Source: Betaproteobacteria bacterium
GTDB lineage: Bacteria > Pseudomonadota > Gammaproteobacteria > Burkholderiales > Casimicrobiaceae
NCBI GenBank assembly: GCA_004293675.1
Contig: READ01000041.1
Location: forward strand, 1 to 64,000
Direction: 5' to 3'
Length of the DNA: 64,000 bases
Shown here: positions 27,790 to 36,138 of the stretch, in pieces
Layout: every line of letters starts with the position of its first letter
Position numbering within the stretch: the stretch's first letter is position 1
Made by a program: the position numbers and the translations under genes
Notes under the pieces: generated by a model
What the model was told of the DNA's origin: nothing
Databases searched by the model: none
The model's input: the letters and a program-made list of their open reading frames with translations, nothing else

Positions 27790-28139
27790 CTATGTGATCG
27801 GGTGCAGTGACACGGTGACGAAGTCGCTACTCAACGGAGTTTGCTCGATTTCTGTGTGCGAAACGCCATCGCTCGACTGGCAACGGGCCAATCTGCGTCC
27901 ACCCGTGAAATCGGCGCAATCCGCGTCAATAAATCGCGGCTTCAACGAATACGTTTGCCGATTCAATCCTGAAGATTCCCACATCACAACCACAGAGCAC
28001 CAAACTCTGAGTGCACAATCGGCAATGCGGATTGCGCATGCGCCCTAGCCTTTGTCACGAATAGTTTCTAGCATTCAGGCTTCAATGAATTTTTCGTCGC
28101 AGCATCACGAGTGCGCGAATGAATGTAGGGCAATACCAA
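27790..28139. other. Intergenic region upstream of dadA, no recognised gene
   Basis: About 350 bp. Short opposing frames (84 codons plus, 67 codons minus) overlap each other and match no family I recognise. Composition is less AT-rich than the neighbouring element C. It presumably carries the dadA promoter; no clear consensus was found. A degraded gene is possible. Confidence 0.4.
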
Positions 28140-29417
28140 ATGCGAGTTTTAGTTTTAGGTGCCGGTATCCTTGGCGTGCACACAGCGTATTTTTTGCGGC
28201 AGCGCGGCTTTGATGTCACCGTCGTTGATCGCCAGCCCGGCCCGGCGCTTGAGACGAGTTTTGCCAATGGCTCGCAAATTTCAGTCAGTCAATCCGATCC
28301 GTGGGCGTCGCCCGCCGCACCGCTCAAGGTGCTTAAATGGCTTGGTAAAGAAGACGCGCCGCTGCTGTTTCGCTTGAAGATGGATCCGCATCAATGGCGC
28401 TGGGGTTTGCGCTTTCTTTACGAGTGTTTGCCATCGCGCACCGAGCACAACACCCTGCAAGCGATGCGCTTGTCCGAATACAGCCGCCGCACCTTGCAAG
28501 CGCTGCGCAAGGAAACAAAGATCGCCTACGACCACGCCGAAGCCGGCATCATGATGATTCATTCGACCAAAGCCAGCTTCGATGCTGCCGCCGAGGGCGC
28601 ACAGCTGCTCATCAGAAATGGTGAGCGCAGAGACGTGTTGAGCGTGGCCGAAGCGGTGGCGATCGAGCCCGCGCTTAAACATACCGCACACACCTTGGCC
28701 GGTGCAATTTACGCACCGCACGACGAGTCGGGCGATGCGTTCAAATTCACGGCAGCACTGGCCGAACGCGCCGCCAAAATGGGTGTCGAGTTTCGCTACG
28801 GCACAACGATCGAACGGGTCGAAAAGAGCGGCGGTAAAGTCAGTGGCGTCGTGCTCAAAAACGCCAAGGGCTCGCGCACCGAAACCGCAGACGCCTACGT
28901 GATGGCGTTGGGTTCGTATTCAACGGCGATGCTCAAACACGTGGGCGTGGACGCGTTGGTCTATCCCGCCAAAGGCTACAGCGCCACGCTGCCCATCGTA
29001 AACATGCCCGGCGCGCCGAAGGGTTCGATCACCGACGACGAGATGAAAATCGTTTTCACCACCATCGGTGACCGGCTTCGAATCGCGGGCACGGCCGAAC
29101 TGAACGGTTTTGATTTGTCGCTCAACACAGTGCGCTGCGAGGCGCTCACCAAACGCGCCAAGCACCACTTTCCCGATTTATGTGATTGGGATGCAGTGCA
29201 ATATTGGACGGGTTTACGGCCCGCCACACCGTCGAATTTGCCGATCATTGGCCGCAGCAATTTGGGCAATCTCTACATCAACACCGGCCACGGCACACTG
29301 GGCTGGACTGAAGGGCCGGGTTCGGCTAAAGCGCTCTCAGACATCATCGCTGGTGAGATGCCCGAGGTCGACTACGCATTTTTAAACCCGCCGAGCCGTA
29401 AAATCAGCGCTCCATAG
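28140..29417 (+). CDS. dadA: D-amino-acid dehydrogenase
   Basis: 425 residues from ATG 28140 (MRVLVLGAGILGVHTAYFLR); an ATG seven codons earlier is less likely because the FAD-binding strand starts at once. The Rossmann FAD motif GAGILG-x5-YFL is followed by E/D in VVDRQPG. The family pattern SFANGSQISVSQSDPWASP and the C-terminal GLRPATPSNLPIIGRSNLGN, NTGHGTLGWTEGPGSAK are typical DadA. It oxidatively deaminates D-amino acids. A neighbouring D-amino-acid transaminase and D,D-carboxypeptidase suggest a D-alanine metabolism context. Confidence 0.92.
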   Translation: MRVLVLGAGILGVHTAYFLRQRGFDVTVVDRQPGPALETSFANGSQISVSQSDPWASPAAPLKVLKWLGKEDAPLLFRLKMDPHQWRWGLRFLYECLPSRTEHNTLQAMRLSEYSRRTLQALRKETKIAYDHAEAGIMMIHSTKASFDAAAEGAQLLIRNGERRDVLSVAEAVAIEPALKHTAHTLAGAIYAPHDESGDAFKFTAALAERAAKMGVEFRYGTTIERVEKSGGKVSGVVLKNAKGSRTETADAYVMALGSYSTAMLKHVGVDALVYPAKGYSATLPIVNMPGAPKGSITDDEMKIVFTTIGDRLRIAGTAELNGFDLSLNTVRCEALTKRAKHHFPDLCDWDAVQYWTGLRPATPSNLPIIGRSNLGNLYINTGHGTLGWTEGPGSAKALSDIIAGEMPEVDYAFLNPPSRKISAP

Positions 29418-29468
29418 CTTCGTCTGACTGCAAACGTGTTGATCTCTTTGCGCCACTTCCTTTATGTG

Positions 29469-30677
29469 ATGACTCGTGTCTGCGGTGTTGGCGCGGCCAT
29501 TGCTGTTGCTTCGCTCGCCGTTGCGCAACCCAAGCCCGCCGCGCCCGTCGGTGTTGACTTGGCGACCGGTGCGCCGGTCAATGCTGCGCTTGACAGCGGT
29601 TTGGCCACACCACCACCGGTCGCCGCTGCCGCGTATTTGGTGGTCGAGGCGACCAGCGGTCAAGTGCTCGCCGAGGGCAACGCCAAAGCGCGTCGCGACC
29701 CAGCGTCACTCACCAAATTGATGACTGCGTACATCGTGTTTGAGGCATTGCACCAAAAGCAACTCTCGCTCGGTCAACGTGTTCGGGTCCCCGAGCGCGC
29801 CTGGAAGGCCGAAGGTTCGCGCATGTTCATCGAGCCCGGCGCGCCCGTTACCACCGAAGATTTGCTGCGCGGATTGATTATTCAATCGGGCAACGACGCG
29901 GCCATTGCGCTTGCTATTGCTGTGTCGGGCAACGAAGGCGAATTCATCGCCCGAATGAATCGCGAAGCTAAACGACTTGGCATGAACGATACGAATTTTT
30001 TGAACCCGACCGGGCTCACCCAGCAAGGCCACTATTCAACCGCGCATGACTTGGCGGTGCTCTCGCTGGCACTGATGCGCGATTACCCGCAGTACATGAA
30101 GTTTTACGGCGAGCGCACGTTCACCCACAACAACATCACGCAACCCAATCGCAATCGCTTAATGGCGGATGACCCTACGGTTGACGGCCTGAAAACGGGT
30201 CACACCGATGCTGCGGGTTGGTGTCTGATTGCCACGGTCAATCGAGCGCCGCGTCGCTTGCTCACTGTCGTACTCGGTGCATCGAGCGAAGCGGCACGCA
30301 TTGGTGAATCCAGAAAACTCATCGATTGGGCGTTTTCAGCGTACGAGCCGCGCCGCTTCTATGAGGCCGGAAAATCATTTCAGTCGCTCACCGTTTGGAA
30401 ATCCACCGTGGATCAAATTCCGGTTGGATTTCGAGATGACGTGACGGCTGTCAATACGCGCGGAAAATCGCACGAAATCACCACCGAATTGACGATCTCA
30501 GAGCCCAAAATCGGACCGATTCAAGCGGGGGACACGGTCGGCGTTTTGAAAGTGACGCGCTCTGGAAATTTACTGTACGAGCGCGATGTGGTGGCGCTGG
30601 AAGCTGCGCCGCAGGCGGGCTTCGTCAAGCGCACGTGGCACTCGATTGTTTTGTGGTGGAAGAGTATTTTCAAATGA
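29469..30677 (+). CDS. dacC: D-alanyl-D-alanine carboxypeptidase (DacA/DacC family)
   Basis: 402 residues from ATG 29469; a TTG at 29436 is the alternative start. A periplasmic penicillin-binding protein that trims the terminal D-Ala of peptidoglycan stems. Signal peptide about GAAIAVASLAVAQ. Active-site motifs: SLTK (ARRDPASLTKLMTAYI), SGN (IQSGNDAAIALA) and KTG (VDGLKTGHTDAAG). The C-terminus has a membrane-anchoring segment HSIVLWWKSIFK. Its stop overlaps the next ATG (ATGA), giving translational coupling with the transaminase. Confidence 0.93.
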   Translation: MTRVCGVGAAIAVASLAVAQPKPAAPVGVDLATGAPVNAALDSGLATPPPVAAAAYLVVEATSGQVLAEGNAKARRDPASLTKLMTAYIVFEALHQKQLSLGQRVRVPERAWKAEGSRMFIEPGAPVTTEDLLRGLIIQSGNDAAIALAIAVSGNEGEFIARMNREAKRLGMNDTNFLNPTGLTQQGHYSTAHDLAVLSLALMRDYPQYMKFYGERTFTHNNITQPNRNRLMADDPTVDGLKTGHTDAAGWCLIATVNRAPRRLLTVVLGASSEAARIGESRKLIDWAFSAYEPRRFYEAGKSFQSLTVWKSTVDQIPVGFRDDVTAVNTRGKSHEITTELTISEPKIGPIQAGDTVGVLKVTRSGNLLYERDVVALEAAPQAGFVKRTWHSIVLWWKSIFK

Positions 30678-31519
30678 TTTTTTTGAACGGTGACTGGATG
30701 CCGATCGAAGACGCGAAAATCAGCGTGCTTGATCGCGGTTTTATCTACGGTGACGGCGTGTACGAATACGTGCCCGTCATCAACCGAAAGCCGTATCGCA
30801 TGCTGCCGCATTTGGTCCGACTCGACAATTCATGCCGGGAAATTGGCTTAAAAAATCCCTACAGCACTGAGCAATGGGTCGACATCATCACCCAAATCAT
30901 CGCCAAGCAACCGTTTGACGATCAAGGCGTGTATTGGCAAGTGACCCGGGGGGTAGCCAAGCGCGATCACACCTTCCCGAAGGATGTTGAACCGACTGTG
31001 TTCATGATGTCCAATCCGCTGCCCAAGCTCACCCAAGCGCAGATCGACGACGGCGTGGCCTGCTACACCTACCCCGATTTGCGTTGGCATCGCTGCCACA
31101 TTAAATCCATTTCGCTCTTGGGCAATGTACTGGCGCGGCAACACTCGTTTGAGCAGGGCGGCGTCGAATGCGTGATGCTTCGCGATGGCTTCATGACCGA
31201 AGCGTCGGCGTCGAATGTGTTTTGTGTGTTTGGCGACACCATCGTTTCGCCGCCGAAGGACAATCATATTTTGGGCGGCATCACGCTCGATGGCGTGATG
31301 GATTTGGCGACACAGTCTGGCATGAAGCTTGTCGTTCGCCCAGTGCCCGAGGCTGAAATGTGGGCGACTGACGAGATGTGGCTCTCATCATCAAGCAAGG
31401 GCGTGCTCGCTATCACCTCACTTGACGACAAGCCTATTGGTAACGCCTTGCATAAAGGCAAGCCCGGCCCCATGTTCAAGAAGATGTTTGCCATCATGCA
31501 AGCCGACATGCGTGCCTGA
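30674..31519 (+). CDS. dat: D-amino-acid transaminase (class IV PLP)
   Basis: 281 residues from ATG 30674. A fold-type IV PLP aminotransferase, probably interconverting D-Ala and D-Glu. The motif ISVLDRGFIYGDGVYEYVPV and the catalytic Lys in RCHIKSISLLGNVLARQ are visible, as are GFMTEASASNVFCVF and LGGITLDGV. A longer in-frame extension overlaps dacC and is not supported. It is translationally coupled to dacC and followed by DUF493, lipB and lipA, an order common in betaproteobacteria. Confidence 0.93.
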   Translation: MIFLNGDWMPIEDAKISVLDRGFIYGDGVYEYVPVINRKPYRMLPHLVRLDNSCREIGLKNPYSTEQWVDIITQIIAKQPFDDQGVYWQVTRGVAKRDHTFPKDVEPTVFMMSNPLPKLTQAQIDDGVACYTYPDLRWHRCHIKSISLLGNVLARQHSFEQGGVECVMLRDGFMTEASASNVFCVFGDTIVSPPKDNHILGGITLDGVMDLATQSGMKLVVRPVPEAEMWATDEMWLSSSSKGVLAITSLDDKPIGNALHKGKPGPMFKKMFAIMQADMRA

Positions 31520-31527
31520 ATTTACGA

Positions 31528-31845
31528 ATGACTGATTCCACCGACAAAAAGCCGACTCCAGTCACCAGCAGCCTCGGCCCCGCTGGCGCTGAGACGAATT
31601 TCGTTTTCCCCACCGAATACCCGCTCAAGATCGCCGGTAAAAATCACCCTCAACTCGAGGCGACGGTCATGGAAATCGTGCGTCGGCATGTCGCTGATTT
31701 TGATGCCACAACCGTCACAGTGCGCGAATCAAAGGGCGGAAAGTATTTGGCGGTTTCGGTCACGTTCACTGCCCAATCCAAAGCGCAGCTCGATGCGCTC
31801 TACCTTGACTTGACCGCGCATCCCGATATCGTTTGGGCGCTTTAG
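31528..31845 (+). CDS. DUF493 (YbeD) family protein
   Basis: 105 residues with a ferredoxin-like fold. The family pattern FVFPTEYPLKIAGKNHPQLE, VRESKGGKYLAVSVTFTAQS and LTAHPDIVWAL is clear. In E. coli and relatives YbeD lies just before lipB. A structural ACT-like regulatory role is proposed, not proven. It starts 8 bp after the transaminase stop and ends 17 bp before the chosen lipB start. Confidence 0.93.
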   Translation: MTDSTDKKPTPVTSSLGPAGAETNFVFPTEYPLKIAGKNHPQLEATVMEIVRRHVADFDATTVTVRESKGGKYLAVSVTFTAQSKAQLDALYLDLTAHPDIVWAL

Positions 31846-31862
31846 CGCTGCGAATTAATCCG

Positions 31863-32978
31863 ATGATCCACCGCAGCCTCGGGCGCGTTGATTACGAATC
31901 GACCGTGCAGCAAATGCGCACGTTCACCGATGGGCGCACCGCTGATACACCCGATGAACTATGGATTGTTGAACACGAGCCGGTGTTCACGCAGGGCGTG
32001 GCGGGTAAGCCCGAACATCTGCTCTTCAATCCCGCCAACATCCCCGTCGTCAAAACCGACCGAGGTGGGCAAATCACCTATCACGGGCCAGGGCAGACGG
32101 TCGTCTACATATTGTTCGATATCCGACGCGCAGGCTTTGGCGTGCGAGAGCTGGTGCAGCGAATAGAAAACAGCGTCATCCAAACACTGATGCAATACGG
32201 CGTAAAGGCTTATGGCAAACGAGATGCACCAGGCGTGTACGTCAGGTTAGAACCCCTCGCCCGCAGGCGGGAGAGGGGCAGGGGTGAGGGTGCTCCGCTT
32301 AACAGTGATCCCACCCCAAGCACAAGAAAGACCCCAGAGGACCTTCTGAGCTTCGCCCGAGAGCTCCGTCAATCCGCGACCGACGCAGAGTCACTGATGT
32401 GGTTTTTGCTACGCAATCGAAGCGTGGCAGGTGCGAAATTTCGACGTCAACATCCCGCGCGTGGCGCCGACCCTAGATACATTCTCGATTTCTACTGCGC
32501 TGAGCAACGTCTGGCCGTTGAACTCGATGGCGGACAGCATCAGAGTCAATCGCAATACGACGCTGCGAGGGACGCTTGGTTTGCGTCGCAGGGCATCCGC
32601 GTTCTTCGGTTTTGGAACAACGAAGTCTTCTCGAATACGGAGGACGTGTTGGAGATGATCTACGACGCACTCGTTCCAGCCAGCGCACCCTCACCCCTAG
32701 CCCCTCTCCCGCCAGCGGGAGAGGGAAACAAGCCCATCGAAGCCAAAATCGCATCGCTCGGCTTAAAAATCCGAAACGGTTGCAGCTATCACGGCGTCGC
32801 GCTGAATGTTGAGATGGACTTGACGCCGTTTTCATTTATCAACCCCTGCGGTTATGAGGGATTGCAAGTGACTCAACTGGCCGACTTTGCGACCGAAGAA
32901 AGTTTGGAAGCCGCAGGCATTGGCTTAGCGGCTGCGCTAGAGGCGACGCTGAGCGCACCGATCACGCCCAAGCCGTGA
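31863..32978 (+). CDS. lipB: Octanoyltransferase LipB with in-frame DUF559 insertion
   Basis: 371 residues; normal LipB is about 210-230. LipB transfers octanoyl from ACP to lipoyl domains. Host parts are residues 1-127 (with [12 protein letters not shown]) and about 294-371. The catalytic pair is K295 (AKIASLG) and C329 (INPCGYEG), spaced 34 residues as in characterised LipB. Between GVYV and AKIASLG lies an insert of about 165 residues, exactly in frame and without a stop. It contains a DUF559 domain and begins and ends in translated inverted repeats ([25 protein letters not shown]). The start ATG 31863 is preferred; TTG 31833 is possible. Whether the fused protein folds or the insert is removed is unknown. 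Confidence 0.93.
   Translation: MIHRSLGRVDYESTVQQMRTFTDGRTADTPDELWIVEHEPVFTQGVAGKPEHLLFNPANIPVVKTDRGGQITYHGPGQTVVYILFDIRRAGFGVRELVQRIENSVIQTLMQYGVKAYGKRDAPGVYVRLEPLARRRERGRGEGAPLNSDPTPSTRKTPEDLLSFARELRQSATDAESLMWFLLRNRSVAGAKFRRQHPARGADPRYILDFYCAEQRLAVELDGGQHQSQSQYDAARDAWFASQGIRVLRFWNNEVFSNTEDVLEMIYDALVPASAPSPLAPLPPAGEGNKPIEAKIASLGLKIRNGCSYHGVALNVEMDLTPFSFINPCGYEGLQVTQLADFATEESLEAAGIGLAAALEATLSAPITPKP
32253..32724 (+). mobile_element. DUF559-carrying inverted-repeat element inside lipB
   Basis: Ends: left 32253-32293 (CCCCTCGCCCGCAGGCGGGA, GAGGGGCAGGGGTGAGGGTG C) and right 32684-32724 (GCACCCTCACCCCTAGCCCC, TCTCCCGCCAGCGGGAGAGG G). These are about 41 bp, nearly perfect inverted copies, each with a nested small palindrome. 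Between them is a DUF559 (Vsr-like PD-(D/E)XK) domain: [49 protein letters not shown] with following H, and [13 protein letters not shown]. Catalytic-type Asp and the E-x-D-G-x-x-H pattern are intact. Both repeats are read as codons, so lipB stays open. Confidence 0.88.
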
Positions 32979-32991
32979 GAAAATCATACGC

Positions 32992-33972
32992 ATGAACGAA
33001 CTCGCTCCTACCGACACCAAGGTCTTTGACAATGCCGCTGGGCTCAAGCACAAGGGCGAAGGCAAAACCGCGCGCATTCCGATCAAAGTGGTGTCAGCGC
33101 CAATGCTGCGAAAACCCGATTGGATTCGCGTCAAAGCGCCTACCGGCGAACATGCGCAGCGCTTCACCGAAATCAAAAAGATTCTGCGCGAACACAAACT
33201 GCACTCGGTGTGCGAAGAGGCTAGCTGCCCCAACATCGGTGAGTGTTTCGGCAAAGGCACTGCGACGTTCATGATCATGGGCGACATCTGCACACGGCGC
33301 TGCCCGTTTTGCGATGTGGGCCACGGTCGACCGAACCCACTCGACCAAGACGAGCCAAAAAATCTCGCGAAAACAATCGCTGCATTGCGCTTGAAATACG
33401 TAGTGATTACCAGCGTGGATCGTGATGATTTACGAGACGGCGGTGCTGGGCATTTCGTTGAATGCATCAAAGAAGTTCGCGCGCACTCGCCACAAACTCA
33501 AATCGAAGTGCTGGTCCCCGATTTCCGAGGCCGAGTCGACAAGGCGCTCGCGATCCTTGAGGCCGCACCGCCCGACGTGATGAACCACAACATGGAAACC
33601 GTGCCGCGCCTCTACAAACAAGCGCGCCCCGGCTCCGACTACGCGCACTCGTTGAAGCTACTACAAGACTTCAAAGCCAAATTCCCCGACGTACCCACGA
33701 AAAGCGGGCTCATGGTGGGCTTGGGCGAAACCGACGAAGAAATCCTATCGGTCATGCAAGACATGCGCTCCCACAGCATCGACATGCTCACCATCGGCCA
33801 ATACCTGCAACCCTCAGCCAGTCACCTACCCGTGCTGCGCTACGTTCACCCCGACACCTTCGCGATGTTCGAAAAAGAAGCCTACGCGATGGGCTTCAAA
33901 CACGCTGCTGTGGGAGCGATGGTGCGCAGTAGCTACCACGCGGATGAGCAGGCGAGTGGGGTTGTGGCGTAG
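32992..33972 (+). CDS. lipA: Lipoyl synthase
   Basis: 326 residues. A radical-SAM enzyme that inserts sulfur at C6 and C8 of octanoyl groups. The auxiliary cluster cysteines are in [20 protein letters not shown]. The radical-SAM motif C-x3-C-x2-C is CTRRCPFC. The C-terminal YHADEQ segment includes R-S-S-Y, the last cluster ligand. It is 13 bp downstream of lipB, the normal operon. An intact lipA argues that the lipoylation pathway is in use. Confidence 0.98.
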   Translation: MNELAPTDTKVFDNAAGLKHKGEGKTARIPIKVVSAPMLRKPDWIRVKAPTGEHAQRFTEIKKILREHKLHSVCEEASCPNIGECFGKGTATFMIMGDICTRRCPFCDVGHGRPNPLDQDEPKNLAKTIAALRLKYVVITSVDRDDLRDGGAGHFVECIKEVRAHSPQTQIEVLVPDFRGRVDKALAILEAAPPDVMNHNMETVPRLYKQARPGSDYAHSLKLLQDFKAKFPDVPTKSGLMVGLGETDEEILSVMQDMRSHSIDMLTIGQYLQPSASHLPVLRYVHPDTFAMFEKEAYAMGFKHAAVGAMVRSSYHADEQASGVVA

Positions 33973-34049
33973 TTGACGAAACGTCGCGCAGTTCGACCCT
34001 GCTGCGACTATCCGGAGGCGCTGACCGCCGACCGATTGCATTAACGGCA

Positions 34050-34165
34050 TTGGCCAGTTTCGCCATATGGAATATGGGGTCATTGGACTGTTGTAGTTAT
34101 GTCGAAAGTAAGTAAATAGCAGCCATGCACCTTATTTTTAAAGGCATTACGCGTATAAGCTTGTT
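34050..34165. repeat. Dispersed intergenic hairpin element, copy D
   Basis: Left part GGCCAGTTTCGCCATATGGA, then ATATGGGGTCATTGG; right part ATGCACCTTATTTTTAAAGG, then CATTACGCGTATAAGCTTG. The left arm has the same layout as the E and H cores. It follows lipA. The copy is more divergent than the others. Confidence 0.45.
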
Positions 34166-34252
34166 AATCGTCTTGTCAACGATCAGTTTTTTTGCGGAGC
34201 TCAGCGGATGAGGCTGATTTACTGCTCTCGCACGTCGTACCAACCGTGCCGC

Positions 34253-34280
34253 TTGCATGATGACTTTATTCGTATACAAT
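34253..34280 (+). promoter_or_regulatory. Candidate sigma-70 promoter of the pspA-flotillin operon
   Basis: A -35-like TTGCAT (34253-34258) and a -10-like TACAAT (34275-34280) are 16 bp apart, and the first gene starts 33 bp after the -10. The surrounding region is AT-rich. No sigma-54 consensus or PspF site was seen, unlike the enterobacterial psp operon. Confidence 0.4.
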
Positions 34281-34313
34281 TGAATTTATTAGAATCCAAA
34301 TGATTTCATATGT

Positions 34314-34802
34314 ATGGTTCCCATTTCTGGCCGACTTCCCGATGAGCTCTACGAATGGCTATCCACTTACCCCATGGAGGGTGCAACGACCGTTAGCGAC
34401 AAGGTACGGGTTGCAGTCGCGCACCTAAAGCGCACTTACAAAGGTGACTCCAACTATTTGGAAGCGCTCAACATGTATCGCGATTTGGGGCGAACCACGC
34501 GCGAACAAATCGCCAGTGTCGAACAGAGCGATCACATGCACTCTGACGTCTTGGCGGCGCTCATGGAGCACCTGCCCGCGCTGATTGCGACGCTAAACGC
34601 GGCGCAAGTCAACTCCATTGACAGCGCCAAGCATCTCGAAGCGCAGCTTGTGCGTCGCACATTGCAATTGGCCGAAACGCTTTTGCGGCAAGGCATCACA
34701 GCGCAAGCCGCGGCCTTCGACGGTAACGTCGTCCGCCAACACGCTGGACGACTTTGCGAAATTGCGCGTTTGATTCCAACCACCCCCACCAACAACGTTT
34801 AA
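34314..34802 (+). CDS. Unknown small protein heading the PspA/flotillin operon
   Basis: 162 residues; I do not recognise a named family. The N-terminus MVPISGRLPDELYEWLSTYP followed by TTVSDKVRVAVAHLKR resembles a ribbon-helix-helix module (a strand followed by two helices), which would suggest a DNA-binding regulator. The rest is helical and alanine-rich, with SIDSAKHLEAQLVRRTLQLA. It is 13 bp before pspA, with an AAGGA RBS for pspA in the gap, so it is certainly in the same operon. It could be an operon autoregulator or a PspA partner. Confidence 0.6.
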   Translation: MVPISGRLPDELYEWLSTYPMEGATTVSDKVRVAVAHLKRTYKGDSNYLEALNMYRDLGRTTREQIASVEQSDHMHSDVLAALMEHLPALIATLNAAQVNSIDSAKHLEAQLVRRTLQLAETLLRQGITAQAAAFDGNVVRQHAGRLCEIARLIPTTPTNNV

Positions 34803-34815
34803 AAGGAACATCAAG

Positions 34816-35487
34816 ATGGCTGATTCACTTCGAACTCGCGTTGCCCGACTCATTGCCGGGGGAGCGCACGCCCTTGTCAACAAGATGGAGGACGCCGCGC
34901 CAATGGCGATGCTCGAGCAATCTGTGCGCGAAATTGAGCAAGTCACCGATGAAATCAGAGTGGAGCTGGGTCGTGTCGCAGCCAATCGCCACTTGGCGCA
35001 ACAGCAACACGTGCACCTCAATCAAGAGCACGAATCGCTCGCAGTCTCCCTCGCCACGGCGCTTACAGGGGGGCGCGATGATCTCGCAAAGCCGGCGATC
35101 TCTCGGCAAATCGACATCGAAGCACAGTTGCCTATTCTCGAATCGAGCCTAGCCCGACTGGCCAGCGAGGAGAAAGAACTCAGCAGTTTCGTTGATGCGC
35201 TCATGAGCAAAAAACGGGAAATGGAGCGCGCCATCACGGAATACGAGCAATCGCGAAAAGCAGCTGAGAGCGCCATGTCCAGACACGCGTCGGGCAGCAG
35301 CAATGCGGGCGTCAAAGCCGCCGCATCGCAGGCTGCATTCGATCGAATCTATCAACGTCACACCGGTCTTGACCAGACCGGCAGAAACGCGACAATTGAG
35401 CAAGCCGCCAAGCTCAAAGAACTCAATGATTTGGTGCGCGATAACAAGATCAACGAACGGCTTGCGGCCTTGAAGGCGCAGCGGTAG
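34816..35487 (+). CDS. pspA: PspA/IM30 family membrane-repair protein
   Basis: 223 residues, almost entirely helical, as in PspA/Vipp1 (bacterial ESCRT-III relatives), which polymerise on stressed inner membrane. The opening ADSLRTRVARLIAGGAHALV matches the amphipathic alpha-0 helix, followed by DAAPMAMLEQSVREIEQV, typical for the YjfJ/PspA subgroup. A long coiled-coil middle and a C-terminal helix KLKELNDLVRDNKINERLAA follow. It is followed by YqiJ-like and flotillin genes, a combination in which PspA is thought to co-operate with flotillin microdomains. Confidence 0.88.
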   Translation: MADSLRTRVARLIAGGAHALVNKMEDAAPMAMLEQSVREIEQVTDEIRVELGRVAANRHLAQQQHVHLNQEHESLAVSLATALTGGRDDLAKPAISRQIDIEAQLPILESSLARLASEEKELSSFVDALMSKKREMERAITEYEQSRKAAESAMSRHASGSSNAGVKAAASQAAFDRIYQRHTGLDQTGRNATIEQAAKLKELNDLVRDNKINERLAALKAQR

Positions 35488-35494
35488 GCGCAGC

Positions 35495-36079
35495 ATGATA
35501 TTGACAATGCCAGAGACTTGGCCTTTTGCTTCCGCGCTTGCCGTGATGGTCGGGCTCGCGGTTATCGAGGGGCTCGGATTGATGCTTGCGCACAGTCCGT
35601 CGAGCGCGATTGATGGGTTGATTCCCGATTCGATCGACGGTGTCGACGGCGTGTTGGGCTGGTTGCATTTGGGCAAAGTCCCGACGCTTGTCTTGCTGAT
35701 ACTGTTTCTTGCAGGATTCGCGATATCGGGCTACGTCATTCAGGGTTTTACGTTGAAGCTCACGGGAGCGATGTGGCCCGCCTGGATCGCATCGATTCCG
35801 GCCGTGTTCGCAGGGCTGTCAACGGTCAGTGGCTTGGGTGCCGTGCTCGCACGCATCATGCCCAAAGACGAAACAAGTGCGGTCAGTGAGCAATCGCTGA
35901 TCGGACGAGCCGGGATGATCGTGCGAGGCAATGCCACGCAGGGCATGGCCGCCGAGGCCAAAGTTCGTGACGCCTACGGGCGCGCGCACTACGTGCTGGT
36001 CGAGCCCGATTTTGCGGAAGAGAGCTTTGCCGAAGGCTCTGACGTGCTGTTAGTGAAAAAAGTCGGATCGCGATTTTGA
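35495..36079 (+). CDS. yqiJ: YqiJ-like membrane protein (NfeD-type OB fold)
   Basis: 194 residues. Three to four transmembrane segments (e.g. PFASALAVMVGLAVIEGLGL, TLVLLILFLAGFAISGYVIQ, MWPAWIASIPAVFAGLSTVS) precede a C-terminal OB-like domain (SLIGRAGMIVRGNATQGMAA through VLLVKKVGSRF). The combination is DUF1449/YqiJ, which partners YqiK flotillins as NfeD does others. It is 7 bp after pspA and 59 bp before the flotillin start. Confidence 0.85.
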   Translation: MILTMPETWPFASALAVMVGLAVIEGLGLMLAHSPSSAIDGLIPDSIDGVDGVLGWLHLGKVPTLVLLILFLAGFAISGYVIQGFTLKLTGAMWPAWIASIPAVFAGLSTVSGLGAVLARIMPKDETSAVSEQSLIGRAGMIVRGNATQGMAAEAKVRDAYGRAHYVLVEPDFAEESFAEGSDVLLVKKVGSRF

Positions 36080-36138
36080 TGTATCCGAAATCCGCATCCT
36101 GAATTGCTGTAACTCCTCCTATTTTGTTTGGAAAAAAC

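Noticed and set aside
27790-28048. Opposing short frames upstream of dadA
   Set aside because: They overlap each other, lack RBS and family matches; left as intergenic with possible decayed gene.
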